From Chloroflexus sp. MS-G (GTDB taxonomy: Bacteria; Chloroflexota; Chloroflexia; Chloroflexales; Chloroflexaceae), in contig NZ_JPIM01000017.1 of the NCBI RefSeq assembly GCF_000735195.1, forward strand, positions 1 through 51,595: a DNA stretch of 51,595 bases, given 5' to 3'. This document shows positions 45,289 to 51,595 of the stretch, piece after piece (position 1 is the stretch's first letter; every line of letters starts with the position of its first letter). Position numbers and translations under genes: made by a program. Under the pieces are notes generated by a model. It made no database searches. It was given only the letters and a program-made list of their open reading frames with translations, and had not been told where the DNA came from.

Positions 45289-45317
45289 TTGCAAGAATCG
45301 CCAACTTACGGTACTAT
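45289..45317 (+). promoter_or_regulatory. Promoter of the 5'-nucleotidase gene
   Basis: TTGCAA (45289-45294) and TACTAT (45312-45317) are separated by 17 bases. Both elements match the consensus at 4 of 6 positions, which fits an activator-dependent promoter. The leader to the start codon is about 127 bases. Confidence 0.5.
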
Positions 45318-45450
45318 GCGTATGCCCATTTTCGTTCACCATCGGCTTGCACCTTGAGGTTTGCACGTCCTGCTTGACCGACCTGGCTATCGGTTGGGTC
45401 ACAGGAGATCGTTGTGGTCGTTCACGCATTGAAATGGAGATGAAACCATT

Positions 45451-47259
45451 ATGGAGAAGATCTCACGTCGGCGGTTTCTCAAAGGGACGATTGCGCTAGG
45501 AGCGGGTGCATTGCTGTCGATGTACAGCGATGGCAGCTTTCGGTTGGCGTTAGCGCAAGAGAATCCCGTCTTACGCATGCGGATTTTGCACACCAATGAT
45601 CATCATGCCCGGATTGAACCGGTCTTCAGTGGCAACAATCCGGTTCATGGCGGAGTCTCGCGTCGCAAGGCGTTGATCGACAAGATTCGTCGTGAGACAG
45701 CGCTGCCAACCTTACTGGTCGATGCTGGCGATGTGTTTCAGGGGACGCTCTACTTCAATCAGTATAACGGGATGGCCGACCTCGAGTTCTACAACGCGAT
45801 GGGTTACGAGGCCATGGCGATCGGGAATCATGAATTTGACAAGGGGCCACAGGCATTAGCAGATTTTATTACTCGGGCCAAATTTCCCGTGTTGAGTGCT
45901 AATATCACGGTTGCGGCTGGAAATCCGCTTGCCGGGCTTATTAAGCCACGCACAATTATCGAGAAAGACGGCAAGAAGATCGGTATCTTTAGTCTGACGC
46001 CTGAAGATACTGGGGTACTTTCAAATGCCGGTTCGGGCATAACCTTTACCTCTGCCATTGAAGCTGCACGTCAGCAAGTGGCGGCTTTAAAGGCAGAGGG
46101 TGCATTCACAATTATTGCCTTGACCCACGTAGGCATCAACGTTGATCGCCAGATCGCTCGCGAAGTCGGTGGTATGAGCATGATTATCGGTGGTCACTCA
46201 CATACGCCTATGCGGCCGATGAATAAGGTAGACTTCCCGCCGTATCCTGAGTTGATTGCAGGCCCAGATGGAAAACCAGTCGTAGTCGTCACGGACTGGG
46301 AATGGGGCCGCTGGCTGGGTGATATTACGGTTGCCTTCAATGCTGCCGGTACAGTGATTGACCTTCAGGGTAATCCAACCGAGGTTCTACCATCATTACC
46401 AGCCGATCAGGGGTTCGAGAACCGGATTGCTGTGTTCCGTGGTCCAATCGATCAGCTTCGTGCCCGGGTCGTTGGGTCGACTGCGGTTGACCTCGATGGT
46501 AGTCGCACCAATATCCGATCGCGTGAGACCAATCTGGGTAATCTGGTCGCCGAGGCTATGCTGGCGAAAGCTCGCAATTCAGGCGCGACGATAGCGATTA
46601 CTAACGGTGGTGGGATTCGAGCTTCGATTCCGGCTGGCCCGGTTACCGTTGGCCAGATATTGGAAGTATTGCCCTTTGGCAATACACTGGCACTGGTTAC
46701 ACTCACAGGTGCACAGGTTATTGAAGCTCTGAACAACGGTGTGAGTCAGGTTGAGAGTGGGGCTGGGCGGTTCCCGCAGGTGGCCGGTTTGCGCTTCACT
46801 TACGATCCGTCGTTACCAGCAGCCAGTCGCGTGACCAGTGTCACGGTTGGGGGAGCAGCGATTGATCCCAACGCCGATTATGTGGTGGTAACGAATAACT
46901 TTATGCTGACTGGTGGTGATGGCTACAGTGTCTTCACTCGTGGACGTAACCAGGTCGATACTGGCTTCATTCTATCTGATGTGGTAGAGGAATATATTGC
47001 TGCGAACTCGCCGGTCAATCCGGTGGTTGATGGCCGGATCGCGATTGGCGCTGCGCCAGCGACAACGCCGGCTCAGCCAAGTGTGCCAACACCGGCAACA
47101 CTGCCTGCTACCGGTGGTGCCTTAACGCCGCTGGCCTGGCTGGCTGGGTTGGGTGCAGCAGCGCTGGCCGGTGGTGCAGCATTGCAACGCACGGCGCGTA
47201 ATTCACCAGAGGAAGCAAGCAACCCGACAGAGGAGGTTGCTGAGGAAGTAGTGCATTAA
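45451..47259 (+). CDS. Tat-exported, sortase-anchored 5'-nucleotidase
   Basis: The 602-residue product belongs to the UshA/5'-nucleotidase family. A twin-arginine signal (SRRRFLK at 5-11, cleaved near 37) is followed by the metallophosphatase domain with HTNDHH, DAGDVFQG, GNHEFDKG and GGHSHTPM as metal ligands, then the 5'-nucleotidase C-terminal domain. The C-terminus has LPATG at 551-555, a hydrophobic stretch of about 23 residues and RTAR, a sorting signal; an acidic tail of 19 residues follows. It should release phosphate from nucleotides at the surface. A GGAGA site precedes ATG 45451. The upstream phased repeats suggest phosphate control. Confidence 0.9.
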   Translation: MEKISRRRFLKGTIALGAGALLSMYSDGSFRLALAQENPVLRMRILHTNDHHARIEPVFSGNNPVHGGVSRRKALIDKIRRETALPTLLVDAGDVFQGTLYFNQYNGMADLEFYNAMGYEAMAIGNHEFDKGPQALADFITRAKFPVLSANITVAAGNPLAGLIKPRTIIEKDGKKIGIFSLTPEDTGVLSNAGSGITFTSAIEAARQQVAALKAEGAFTIIALTHVGINVDRQIAREVGGMSMIIGGHSHTPMRPMNKVDFPPYPELIAGPDGKPVVVVTDWEWGRWLGDITVAFNAAGTVIDLQGNPTEVLPSLPADQGFENRIAVFRGPIDQLRARVVGSTAVDLDGSRTNIRSRETNLGNLVAEAMLAKARNSGATIAITNGGGIRASIPAGPVTVGQILEVLPFGNTLALVTLTGAQVIEALNNGVSQVESGAGRFPQVAGLRFTYDPSLPAASRVTSVTVGGAAIDPNADYVVVTNNFMLTGGDGYSVFTRGRNQVDTGFILSDVVEEYIAANSPVNPVVDGRIAIGAAPATTPAQPSVPTPATLPATGGALTPLAWLAGLGAAALAGGAALQRTARNSPEEASNPTEEVAEEVVH

Positions 47260-47284
47260 GTGGCTGGTGCTCCCCACCTTTCTG

Positions 47285-47322
47285 TCGCTCCCGCCCTCTT
47301 CTTCGGGAGAGGGCGGGAGCGA
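47285..47322. terminator. Strong hairpin with UUCG tetraloop between convergent genes
   Basis: TCGCTCCCGCCCTCT (47285-47299) and AGAGGGCGGGAGCGA (47308-47322) form a perfect 15-bp stem; the inner TC-TTCG-GG closes it with a C(UUCG)G tetraloop. TTTCGGGG follows on the plus strand. It lies 25 bases after the nucleotidase stop and 100 bases before the phaB stop, so it can serve one or both. Confidence 0.75.
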
Positions 47323-47359
47323 TTTCGGGGGCAGTGCGGAAGTACGGACCTACACAAAA

Positions 47360-47384
47360 CGGGCGGGTGTGGCACCCGTCCCGA
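47360..47384. repeat. GC-rich palindromic repeat
   Basis: CGGGCGGGTG and CACCCGTCCCG can pair with a one-base bulge around TGG. The design is similar to the repeats at 41-68, 262-288 and 21741-21763. Confidence 0.5.
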
Positions 47385-47421
47385 CAATGACTATCTAAGG
47401 ATCACGTTCCTCAGAGGCTTC

Positions 47422-48162
47422 CTAGAGATCGAGACCACCATCGACCGGTAACACTTCACCGGTAATGAAGCTAGACTCATCAGAGGCGAGGAAGAGATAA
47501 GCGTAAGCCATATCTTCAGCCGTACCTAGGCGACGGAGCGGGGTGCGATTCTTGAACTCATCAAGCACCTTTTCAGGGACGTGAGCAATCATCTCGGTCT
47601 GGGTAAAACCAGGGGCAACCGCATTTACCCGAATCCCGCTCGGCCCAAATTCACGCGCCCATGTCTTGGTCATTCCGATCACACCGGCTTTTGATGCAAC
47701 ATAATTGGTCTGACCAAAATTACCGTTGAAGGCCACGATAGACGCCGCATTAATAATTGAACCACCGCCGTTCTCGATCATAATCGGTGCCACATACTTA
47801 GTGCAGAGCCAGACCCCCTTCAGATTAACATTGATCACCGCATCAAACTGTTCTTCAGTCATTTTAATCATGCGGGCGTCGCGTGTGATGCCGGCATTGT
47901 TCACTAAGACATCGATTTTACCGGCCCATTCAACCACCGCTTTCACCATAGCTTCAACCGATGCCGCTTGCCCGACATTCACGGTGAACGCTTTCGCATC
48001 GCCGCCGGCTGCCACAATATCATTGGCTGTTTTGGTGGCTGCTTCCTCATTAATATCGGCGACCGCAACCTTTGCCCCCTGCTGACCAAAAAGCAACGCG
48101 GTCGCCCGACCGATTCCCTGTCCGGCGCCGGTGATCAAAGCTACCTTTCCGCTGAGTCGCAT
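47422..48162 (-). CDS. phaB: Acetoacetyl-CoA reductase / 3-oxoacyl reductase
   Basis: The 246-residue product is a classical short-chain dehydrogenase. The cofactor motif TGAGQGIG is at 11-18, NNAG at 88-91 and the catalytic Ser141, Tyr154, Lys158. It is downstream of phaC, so NADPH-dependent reduction of acetoacetyl-CoA to (R)-3-hydroxybutyryl-CoA for PHA synthesis is the likely role; a FabG role in fatty acid synthesis cannot be excluded from sequence. AAGGAG precedes ATG 48162. Confidence 0.88.
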   Translation of the reverse strand: MRLSGKVALITGAGQGIGRATALLFGQQGAKVAVADINEEAATKTANDIVAAGGDAKAFTVNVGQAASVEAMVKAVVEWAGKIDVLVNNAGITRDARMIKMTEEQFDAVINVNLKGVWLCTKYVAPIMIENGGGSIINAASIVAFNGNFGQTNYVASKAGVIGMTKTWAREFGPSGIRVNAVAPGFTQTEMIAHVPEKVLDEFKNRTPLRRLGTAEDMAYAYLFLASDESSFITGEVLPVDGGLDL

Positions 48163-48314
48163 GGGTTTCTCCTTTACTCAAACAACACACAGCCGATCCG
48201 ACGACTTCCATCTGTCGGCTCACCAGAACATAAGACGATACGAAGCCGAGCATCGTCTCAAGAGAGGACATCGACGATGCTCACGGCTGTACCGGCAAAT
48301 TGAAAAGGGGAATG
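48163..48314. other. phaC-phaB intergenic hairpin region
   Basis: GAGCATCGTC (48248-48257) and GACGATGCTC (48273-48282) form a perfect 10-bp stem with a 15-base loop, extended outward by GCC/GGC. On the minus strand no T-run follows. It may set the ratio of phaB to phaC expression or protect mRNA, which is inference. Confidence 0.5.
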
Positions 48315-49421
48315 TCAGTTGCTACGTTCGCTCAACCAGGCTTCAATCTGCGGCCAGGCGCGTTTGCTGGCGCCGCTACCGACCATAATCCCGATATGGC
48401 CACCTTTCAACTCGATCAGCTTCTTATCTTTGCTACCGACTCGATCCATAATCGAACGCGACTGACAGTTAGGCACAATGTGGTCTTTGTCGGCGATCAC
48501 ATTCAGGAGATTCGCCTTAATGTTTGACACATCAACCACACGGCCTTCCATCATTAACTTGTTTTCCATCAGCCGGTTTTCACGGAAAAACTCGATGACC
48601 CACTGACGGAATGCAGCGCCCGGGAAGTCAACATTGTCGGTGACCCATGTATTCATCGCCAGCCAGGCCTCGACCACTGCCGGATTATCGAGATTATCCC
48701 ACAGCTTGAGGTAGGTACCGATGTAATTCTCGACCGGCTTCAACATCTTATTGCCATATTCGATAATGGCTGCCGGTACGTTGCCAAACTGGCGTACCAG
48801 TTCATCGACGTTATAGTACTCGGTGTTGAGCCAGCGGCTAAACGTGCTACCCTCTTTGTCGCTGAAATCAAGTGGAGCAGTGAGCAAAACCAGGTTCCGC
48901 AGGCCGTCATCAGGGCGCATTGCAGCGTAGATCGTAACGATGGTAGCGCCGATACACCAGCCAAGCATCGAGAATTCACGTTTGCCGCTGTGGCGCTGCA
49001 TCGCACGGACGGCGCGGGGTAAGAACTTCAGGGAAAAGTCTTCAAAGTCGTAGTGGGCATCCTCGGGGCCGGGTGTGCCCCAATCGAGGAGATAGACCTC
49101 GTAGCCATGCTGGAGCATGTACTCGACAAAGCTGTTCCCTGGGCGCAGATCGAAGATGTATGGTCGGTTGATTAAGGCAAAGACGAGCAAAAGAGGAACC
49201 GGCTTGCGTTGTTCGGGTGGTACCTGCGGATAATAGTGGTAGAGACGCATTTTATTCAGCGCCCAGATCTGCTCTTTTGGCGTTTGACCGACCGCAACCC
49301 GAATGCGGTTTGTTGCCAGACGGGCAGCCATATCGCTGCTTTTCGTAGTACGCTCAATCTCTTTCAGCAACTGCTCGGTCATCCGCTCGAGATCGATTGG
49401 CGCGGCATCAGAACTTGTCAT
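48315..49421 (-). CDS. phaC: Class III poly(3-hydroxyalkanoate) synthase subunit PhaC
   Basis: PhaC polymerises 3-hydroxyacyl-CoA into PHA granules. The 368-residue product has the alpha/beta-hydrolase fold with the lipase-like box GWCIGAT placing nucleophile Cys156, Asp313 in DKDHIVPN and His341 in GGHIGIMVG, and the conserved YLLDWGTPGPED. The length is typical of class III, which needs a PhaE partner; that gene lies 12 bases upstream. AGGAG precedes ATG 49421. Confidence 0.93.
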   Translation of the reverse strand: MTSSDAAPIDLERMTEQLLKEIERTTKSSDMAARLATNRIRVAVGQTPKEQIWALNKMRLYHYYPQVPPEQRKPVPLLLVFALINRPYIFDLRPGNSFVEYMLQHGYEVYLLDWGTPGPEDAHYDFEDFSLKFLPRAVRAMQRHSGKREFSMLGWCIGATIVTIYAAMRPDDGLRNLVLLTAPLDFSDKEGSTFSRWLNTEYYNVDELVRQFGNVPAAIIEYGNKMLKPVENYIGTYLKLWDNLDNPAVVEAWLAMNTWVTDNVDFPGAAFRQWVIEFFRENRLMENKLMMEGRVVDVSNIKANLLNVIADKDHIVPNCQSRSIMDRVGSKDKKLIELKGGHIGIMVGSGASKRAWPQIEAWLSERSN

Positions 49422-49433
49422 GATTAGACACTC

Positions 49434-49913
49434 CTACTCTTTCTCTTCTGTCGTCGCCTTACGCGGCCGATTAGCAGCACGAACGGCAGAAAGGGACGTC
49501 AGTTGCTCTTCGATCACCTGGAGGCGCTCGCCGATCATAGTGAGATCAGGGGCCGGCTGCGTCTCGGAACTGGTCAGTTTGCGAACCAGGTCGGTCAACT
49601 CATCGAGTTGGGCCTGCATATCATCGAGGCGAAACTCGATGTTGGTCAGGCGGCTGGCTAAGGTCACGACCTCATTACGCGAGGGTAACTGGGCCTGGGC
49701 CAGATACCGCTCCATGTACTGCTGCACTGCCTGTTGTACCGGACCTGATACTGCCAACAGGGCATCGAGCTGCGCACCGATAGCCTGCGAAAACGTCTCG
49801 GTGTTCACCAGTGCAGTCATACTCTTTGCCCACGCATCGAGTGTGGCATCACGCCATGCCCGCCATGTTCCGATTGGATCATTCGGATCAAAGCCATTCG
49901 GAGGCTGAGTCAT
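49434..49913 (-). CDS. phaE: PhaE-like PHA synthase subunit
   Basis: The 159-residue product is a helical protein of the PhaE type. N-terminal PNDPIGTWRAWRDATLDAWAKS is followed by an amphipathic helix and a coiled coil at about 80-140 with regular Leu/Ile positions, then a basic tail RPRKAT. PhaE supports class III PhaC, which is encoded directly downstream. It is about half the length of the well-known PhaE proteins (roughly 350 residues). ATG 49913 follows AAGGAG; the frame is open to 49943. Confidence 0.75.
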   Translation of the reverse strand: MTQPPNGFDPNDPIGTWRAWRDATLDAWAKSMTALVNTETFSQAIGAQLDALLAVSGPVQQAVQQYMERYLAQAQLPSRNEVVTLASRLTNIEFRLDDMQAQLDELTDLVRKLTSSETQPAPDLTMIGERLQVIEEQLTSLSAVRAANRPRKATTEEKE

Positions 49914-49995
49914 TGCCAATCTCCTTTGACGACACGCCATCACGGCGCGTTAAAGCACGAAATTCTGCATTTAGCGTAGTGGATGTAGTTACAGC

Positions 49996-50020
49996 ATGGT
50001 TACATATAGTATACAACCAT
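49996..50020. promoter_or_regulatory. Inverted repeat in the phaE-arsR divergent region
   Basis: ATGGTT (49996-50001) and AACCAT (50015-50020) are a perfect inverted repeat with a 13-base AT-rich spacer that contains TATAGTATA. Its centre is about 95 bases upstream of phaE. It could be an operator for phaE, but no regulator is assigned. Confidence 0.35.
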
Positions 50021-50021
50021 C

Positions 50022-50051
50022 TTGACAAAGCACAGTAAAGCTCTCTATACT
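50022..50051 (+). promoter_or_regulatory. Promoter of the arsR-sdpI unit
   Basis: A perfect TTGACA (50022-50027) and TATACT (50046-50051) are separated by 18 bases. Transcription starts near 50058, only about 31 bases from the start codon. Confidence 0.8.
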
Positions 50052-50064
50052 TGCAGTTGAGAAG

Positions 50065-50084
50065 ATTTAGAAATTTGTCTAAAT
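50065..50084. promoter_or_regulatory. ArsR-type operator
   Basis: ATTTAGA (50065-50071) and TCTAAAT (50078-50084) are a perfect 7-bp inverted repeat with a 6-base spacer, just after the predicted transcription start and 5 bases before the start codon. The AT-rich design and place fit an autorepressor site of the ArsR family. Confidence 0.65.
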
Positions 50085-50088
50085 ATCT

Positions 50089-50388
50089 ATGGAACAGGCA
50101 ATCACTCGTACCCTTCATGCCCTGTCGGATCCCACTCGGCGGGCGATTATTCGGATGCTTCAAGATCGTGATATGACTGCCGGAGAGATTGCGGCCCACT
50201 TTGCGATCTCGGCGCCGAGTGTCTCTCATCATCTGAACGTTCTGAAAGCCGCCGATCTGGTAACGGCTGAGCGGCATGGGCAGCGGATTGTATACCGCGT
50301 GAATGCTACCGTCTTACAAGAGGTGCTTCACGGTCTTATGGAAGTGTTGCGCATTGGCATCGAGCGAAAGGGGGACGGGCATGCGTAG
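50089..50388 (+). CDS. ArsR/SdpR-type transcriptional repressor
   Basis: The 99-residue product is a winged-helix protein of the ArsR family: DPTRRAIIRMLQDRDMTAGEIAAHF, recognition helix SAPSVSHHLNVLKAADLV, wing RHGQRIVYRVN. No metal-binding cysteines are present, which fits the SdpR branch. SdpR of Bacillus represses sdpRI and is titrated by the membrane protein SdpI; here the next gene codes for an SdpI-like protein. The start ATG 50089 has no Shine-Dalgarno sequence. Its last 8 bases overlap the next ORF. Confidence 0.92.
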   Translation: MEQAITRTLHALSDPTRRAIIRMLQDRDMTAGEIAAHFAISAPSVSHHLNVLKAADLVTAERHGQRIVYRVNATVLQEVLHGLMEVLRIGIERKGDGHA

Positions 50389-50641
50389 TCTACGATTCAT
50401 GATGGTCGTAGTGGTTCTGATGTGGGTGTTTGGCTTTGCTATGCTGCCACTCATTCCCGATCCGGCGCCTATTCATTGGAATGCAGCCGGTGAGGTGGAT
50501 GGGTATGGAAGCCCGTGGATCGCTGCCCTGGCGCCAGCGCTAGGGGCGACCATTATTGCAGTGTTGGCACCACTCTTGCCACGGATCGACCCACGTGGAC
50601 AGGGGTATGTTGCTTTTTCTCGCACCTACGCATTGATTTGA
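50381..50641 (+). pseudogene. SdpI-like protein, N-terminal part (DUF1648)
   Basis: The 86-residue ORF has two membrane segments and the DUF1648 segment LPLIPDPAPIHWNAAGEVDGYGSPW, the N-terminal domain of SdpI-family immunity or signalling proteins. It stops just where the family continues. The cause is a tandem copy of TTGAT (50633-50637 and 50638-50642). Removing one copy restores a single frame reading TYALIMNSLVLF into the next ORF. It overlaps arsR by 8 bases, so the two are translated together. Confidence 0.8.
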
Positions 50642-50643
50642 TA

Positions 50644-51036
50644 ATGAATAGCCTTGTCCTGTTTCTGGCGGCGCTACAGATAATTACGGTAGGAGCAGCG
50701 GTTGGTTGGTCGTTCAGCGTGCCACGTCTCCTCAGCATCGGGATGGCTCTATTCATGGTGGTGTTAGGGAACGAGTTGGGAAGGGTGACTCCGAATTACT
50801 TTGTTGGTATTCGCACACCATGGACACTCGCTGATGATGAGGTCTGGCGCAAGACGCATCGAGTTGGCGCCCGAATCATCGTTGGCAGCGGATTGCTGGC
50901 AATGCTGGTCAGTTTCTTCATCGCTGAGGACTGGCTGTTTATTACCGTTCTTCTACTGATCATCCTGCCAGTTTTGTCTACGATCCCTTATTCGTATATT
51001 GTCTGGCGGCAGGTGAAGCATCGGCAAGTTGGCTGA
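50644..51036 (+). pseudogene. SdpI-like protein, C-terminal part
   Basis: The 130-residue ORF has four membrane segments and the SdpI signature LGNELGRVTPNYFVGIRTPWTLADDEVWRKTHR. ATG 50644 lies 2 bases after the stop of the first part, so reinitiation could still give both halves from one mRNA. In other bacteria the two parts are one protein of about 210-220 residues. The two halves together have that length. Whether the split pair is active is unknown. Confidence 0.8.
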
Positions 51037-51374
51037 AGGATCAAGCTCGGTCAACCGAGGTGTTGTTTGCAGAAAGGTCTTGTGATACGAGAACATATCG
51101 GGTAAATCGTAGAGTGGTTTTCCACGTTTTCAGTGCTTGGGCTGCGTGCGAAGTCTACCCCAGAGCGGATACTGAGGGAGCGGGCGATGCCCCCTGTGCA
51201 TGTGCATCGCAAGCTACGCTGGCCCCTGGCCCGTGCTTTCGGAAAACCGTAGGGCATTGGGAGTGCGGTCAGCAAATGTGCGATGTTCGTCGGGGTCTCT
51301 CTGTTGTTGAACTGTTCGGTTATCGAATGTGAATGCGATCCGCAGACGCAAGGTTGTTGCAAGAAAGGAGACAT
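51037..51374. other. Intergenic region, no gene seen
   Basis: The 338 bases contain an inverted repeat GCGATGC (51184-51190) / GCATCGC (51204-51210) and no convincing gene; the long minus-strand ORF here is a shadow running into the next gene. No confident promoter was found. Confidence 0.5.
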
Positions 51375-51595
51375 AATGAGCACACTCAATTGGCGCGGTG
51401 TAAGCTGGTTTGTTGGTTTGGCCGCAGGGTTGGGGTGGCTCTGTTGTGCACCGTTGTGGATCAGCGGCGCCGGTCTGCAACATCCGCTGGCGCCTTTGCT
51501 TATGATCCTGATGATGTTTACGCCCGCGCTGGCAACCCTGATCGTCACTCGTTGGATCAGTCCACCGCCGGAGGGCATTATCAGAGCAACTGGGC
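51375..51595 (+). CDS. Membrane protein, possible CPBP intramembrane protease, partial
   Basis: The gene is cut by the window end after 73 codons. ATG 51375 follows AAAGGAG at ideal spacing. The visible part has two membrane segments (about 9-30 and 37-60) with MILMMFTPALATLIVTRWI, which resembles the N-terminus of CPBP (Abi/CAAX-type) proteases. The catalytic EExxxR and HxxxH segments would lie beyond the window, so the family is a guess. Confidence 0.55.

Larger units (their letters stand above)
44675..45450. other. Intergenic region between dnaJ and the 5'-nucleotidase
   Basis: The 776 bases separate divergent genes. It holds the dnaJ promoter (44744-44772) at one side and, at the other side, a palindrome (45183-45197), four phased direct repeats (45229-45266) and the promoter (45289-45317) of the nucleotidase. 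The short ORFs between (for example 44911-45138 on the minus strand) have no ribosome-binding site and no recognised family; no gene is called. Confidence 0.6.

Noticed and set aside
51051..51578. 175-codon minus-strand ORF
   Set aside because: It is a shadow of the plus-strand membrane protein gene that starts at 51375 with a good ribosome-binding site.

Overview
The window looks like a chromosomal segment of a filamentous anoxygenic phototroph of the Chloroflexota, most likely a Chloroflexus species. The best single marker is a tethered blue-copper protein at 28535-29023 that closely matches auracyanin. A secretin-free Tad pilus locus, a sortase, class III polyhydroxyalkanoate (PHA) synthase genes and a bactofilin fit this assignment. 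No rRNA, tRNA, CRISPR array, prophage or complete insertion sequence was seen; the assignment rests on recognised protein families only.

Layout. 1-754: intergenic repeats, then a promoter and long leader for rho. 755-4875 (+): rho, an AIM24-like protein, ybaB-recR and a Roadblock/LC7 protein. 4870-8542 (-): a DUF3037/HipA-like-kinase pair, a GH13 lipoprotein and a uracil-DNA glycosylase-like protein. 8616-9500 (+): an alpha/beta hydrolase. 9747-15966 (+): a Tad/Flp pilus operon (cpaB-cpaE-cpaF-tadB-tadC-DUF192), followed by a GT-C type membrane protein. 18304-18991: a GC-rich repeat island. 18992-20814 (-): a glycosyltransferase and an unknown protein, divergent from pdxH. 22108-23089 (+): bactofilin plus a DivIC/FtsB-like protein. 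23561-26977 (-): a large protein with two cyclase-like domains, an AAA ATPase and a helical tail. 27113-30305 (+): a pseudouridine synthase with a 33-bp-repeat tail, auracyanin and a sortase. 31025-38624 (-): a small HTH protein and an exopolysaccharide cluster (PAP2-like protein, glycosyltransferase, flippase-like protein, epimerase, O-antigen ligase/polymerase, initiating sugar transferase). 38782-44674 (-): gltB, with a terminator in its leader, and a CbpA-type DnaJ protein. 45451-47259 (+): a Tat-exported 5'-nucleotidase with a sortase signal. 47422-49913 (-): phaE-phaC-phaB. 50089-51036 (+): an ArsR repressor and an sdpI gene split by a 5-bp duplication. The window ends in the start of a membrane protein gene that may belong to the CPBP family.

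How the parts may work together. The Tad ATPase and platform genes, the sortase with its LPATG substrate, the polysaccharide cluster and the bactofilin/DivIC pair all concern the envelope of what looks like a single-membrane, surface-attached filament. The PHA genes and gltB serve carbon and nitrogen storage and assimilation.

The most unusual non-coding signals are: (i) a leader upstream of gltB with a promoter, an intrinsic terminator and mutually exclusive pairing segments; (ii) four phased direct repeats upstream of the 5'-nucleotidase, resembling a Pho box; (iii) a dispersed MITE-like element with matching inverted ends; (iv) the TTGAT duplication that splits sdpI; and (v) an ArsR-type operator between the promoter and start codon of the repressor gene.
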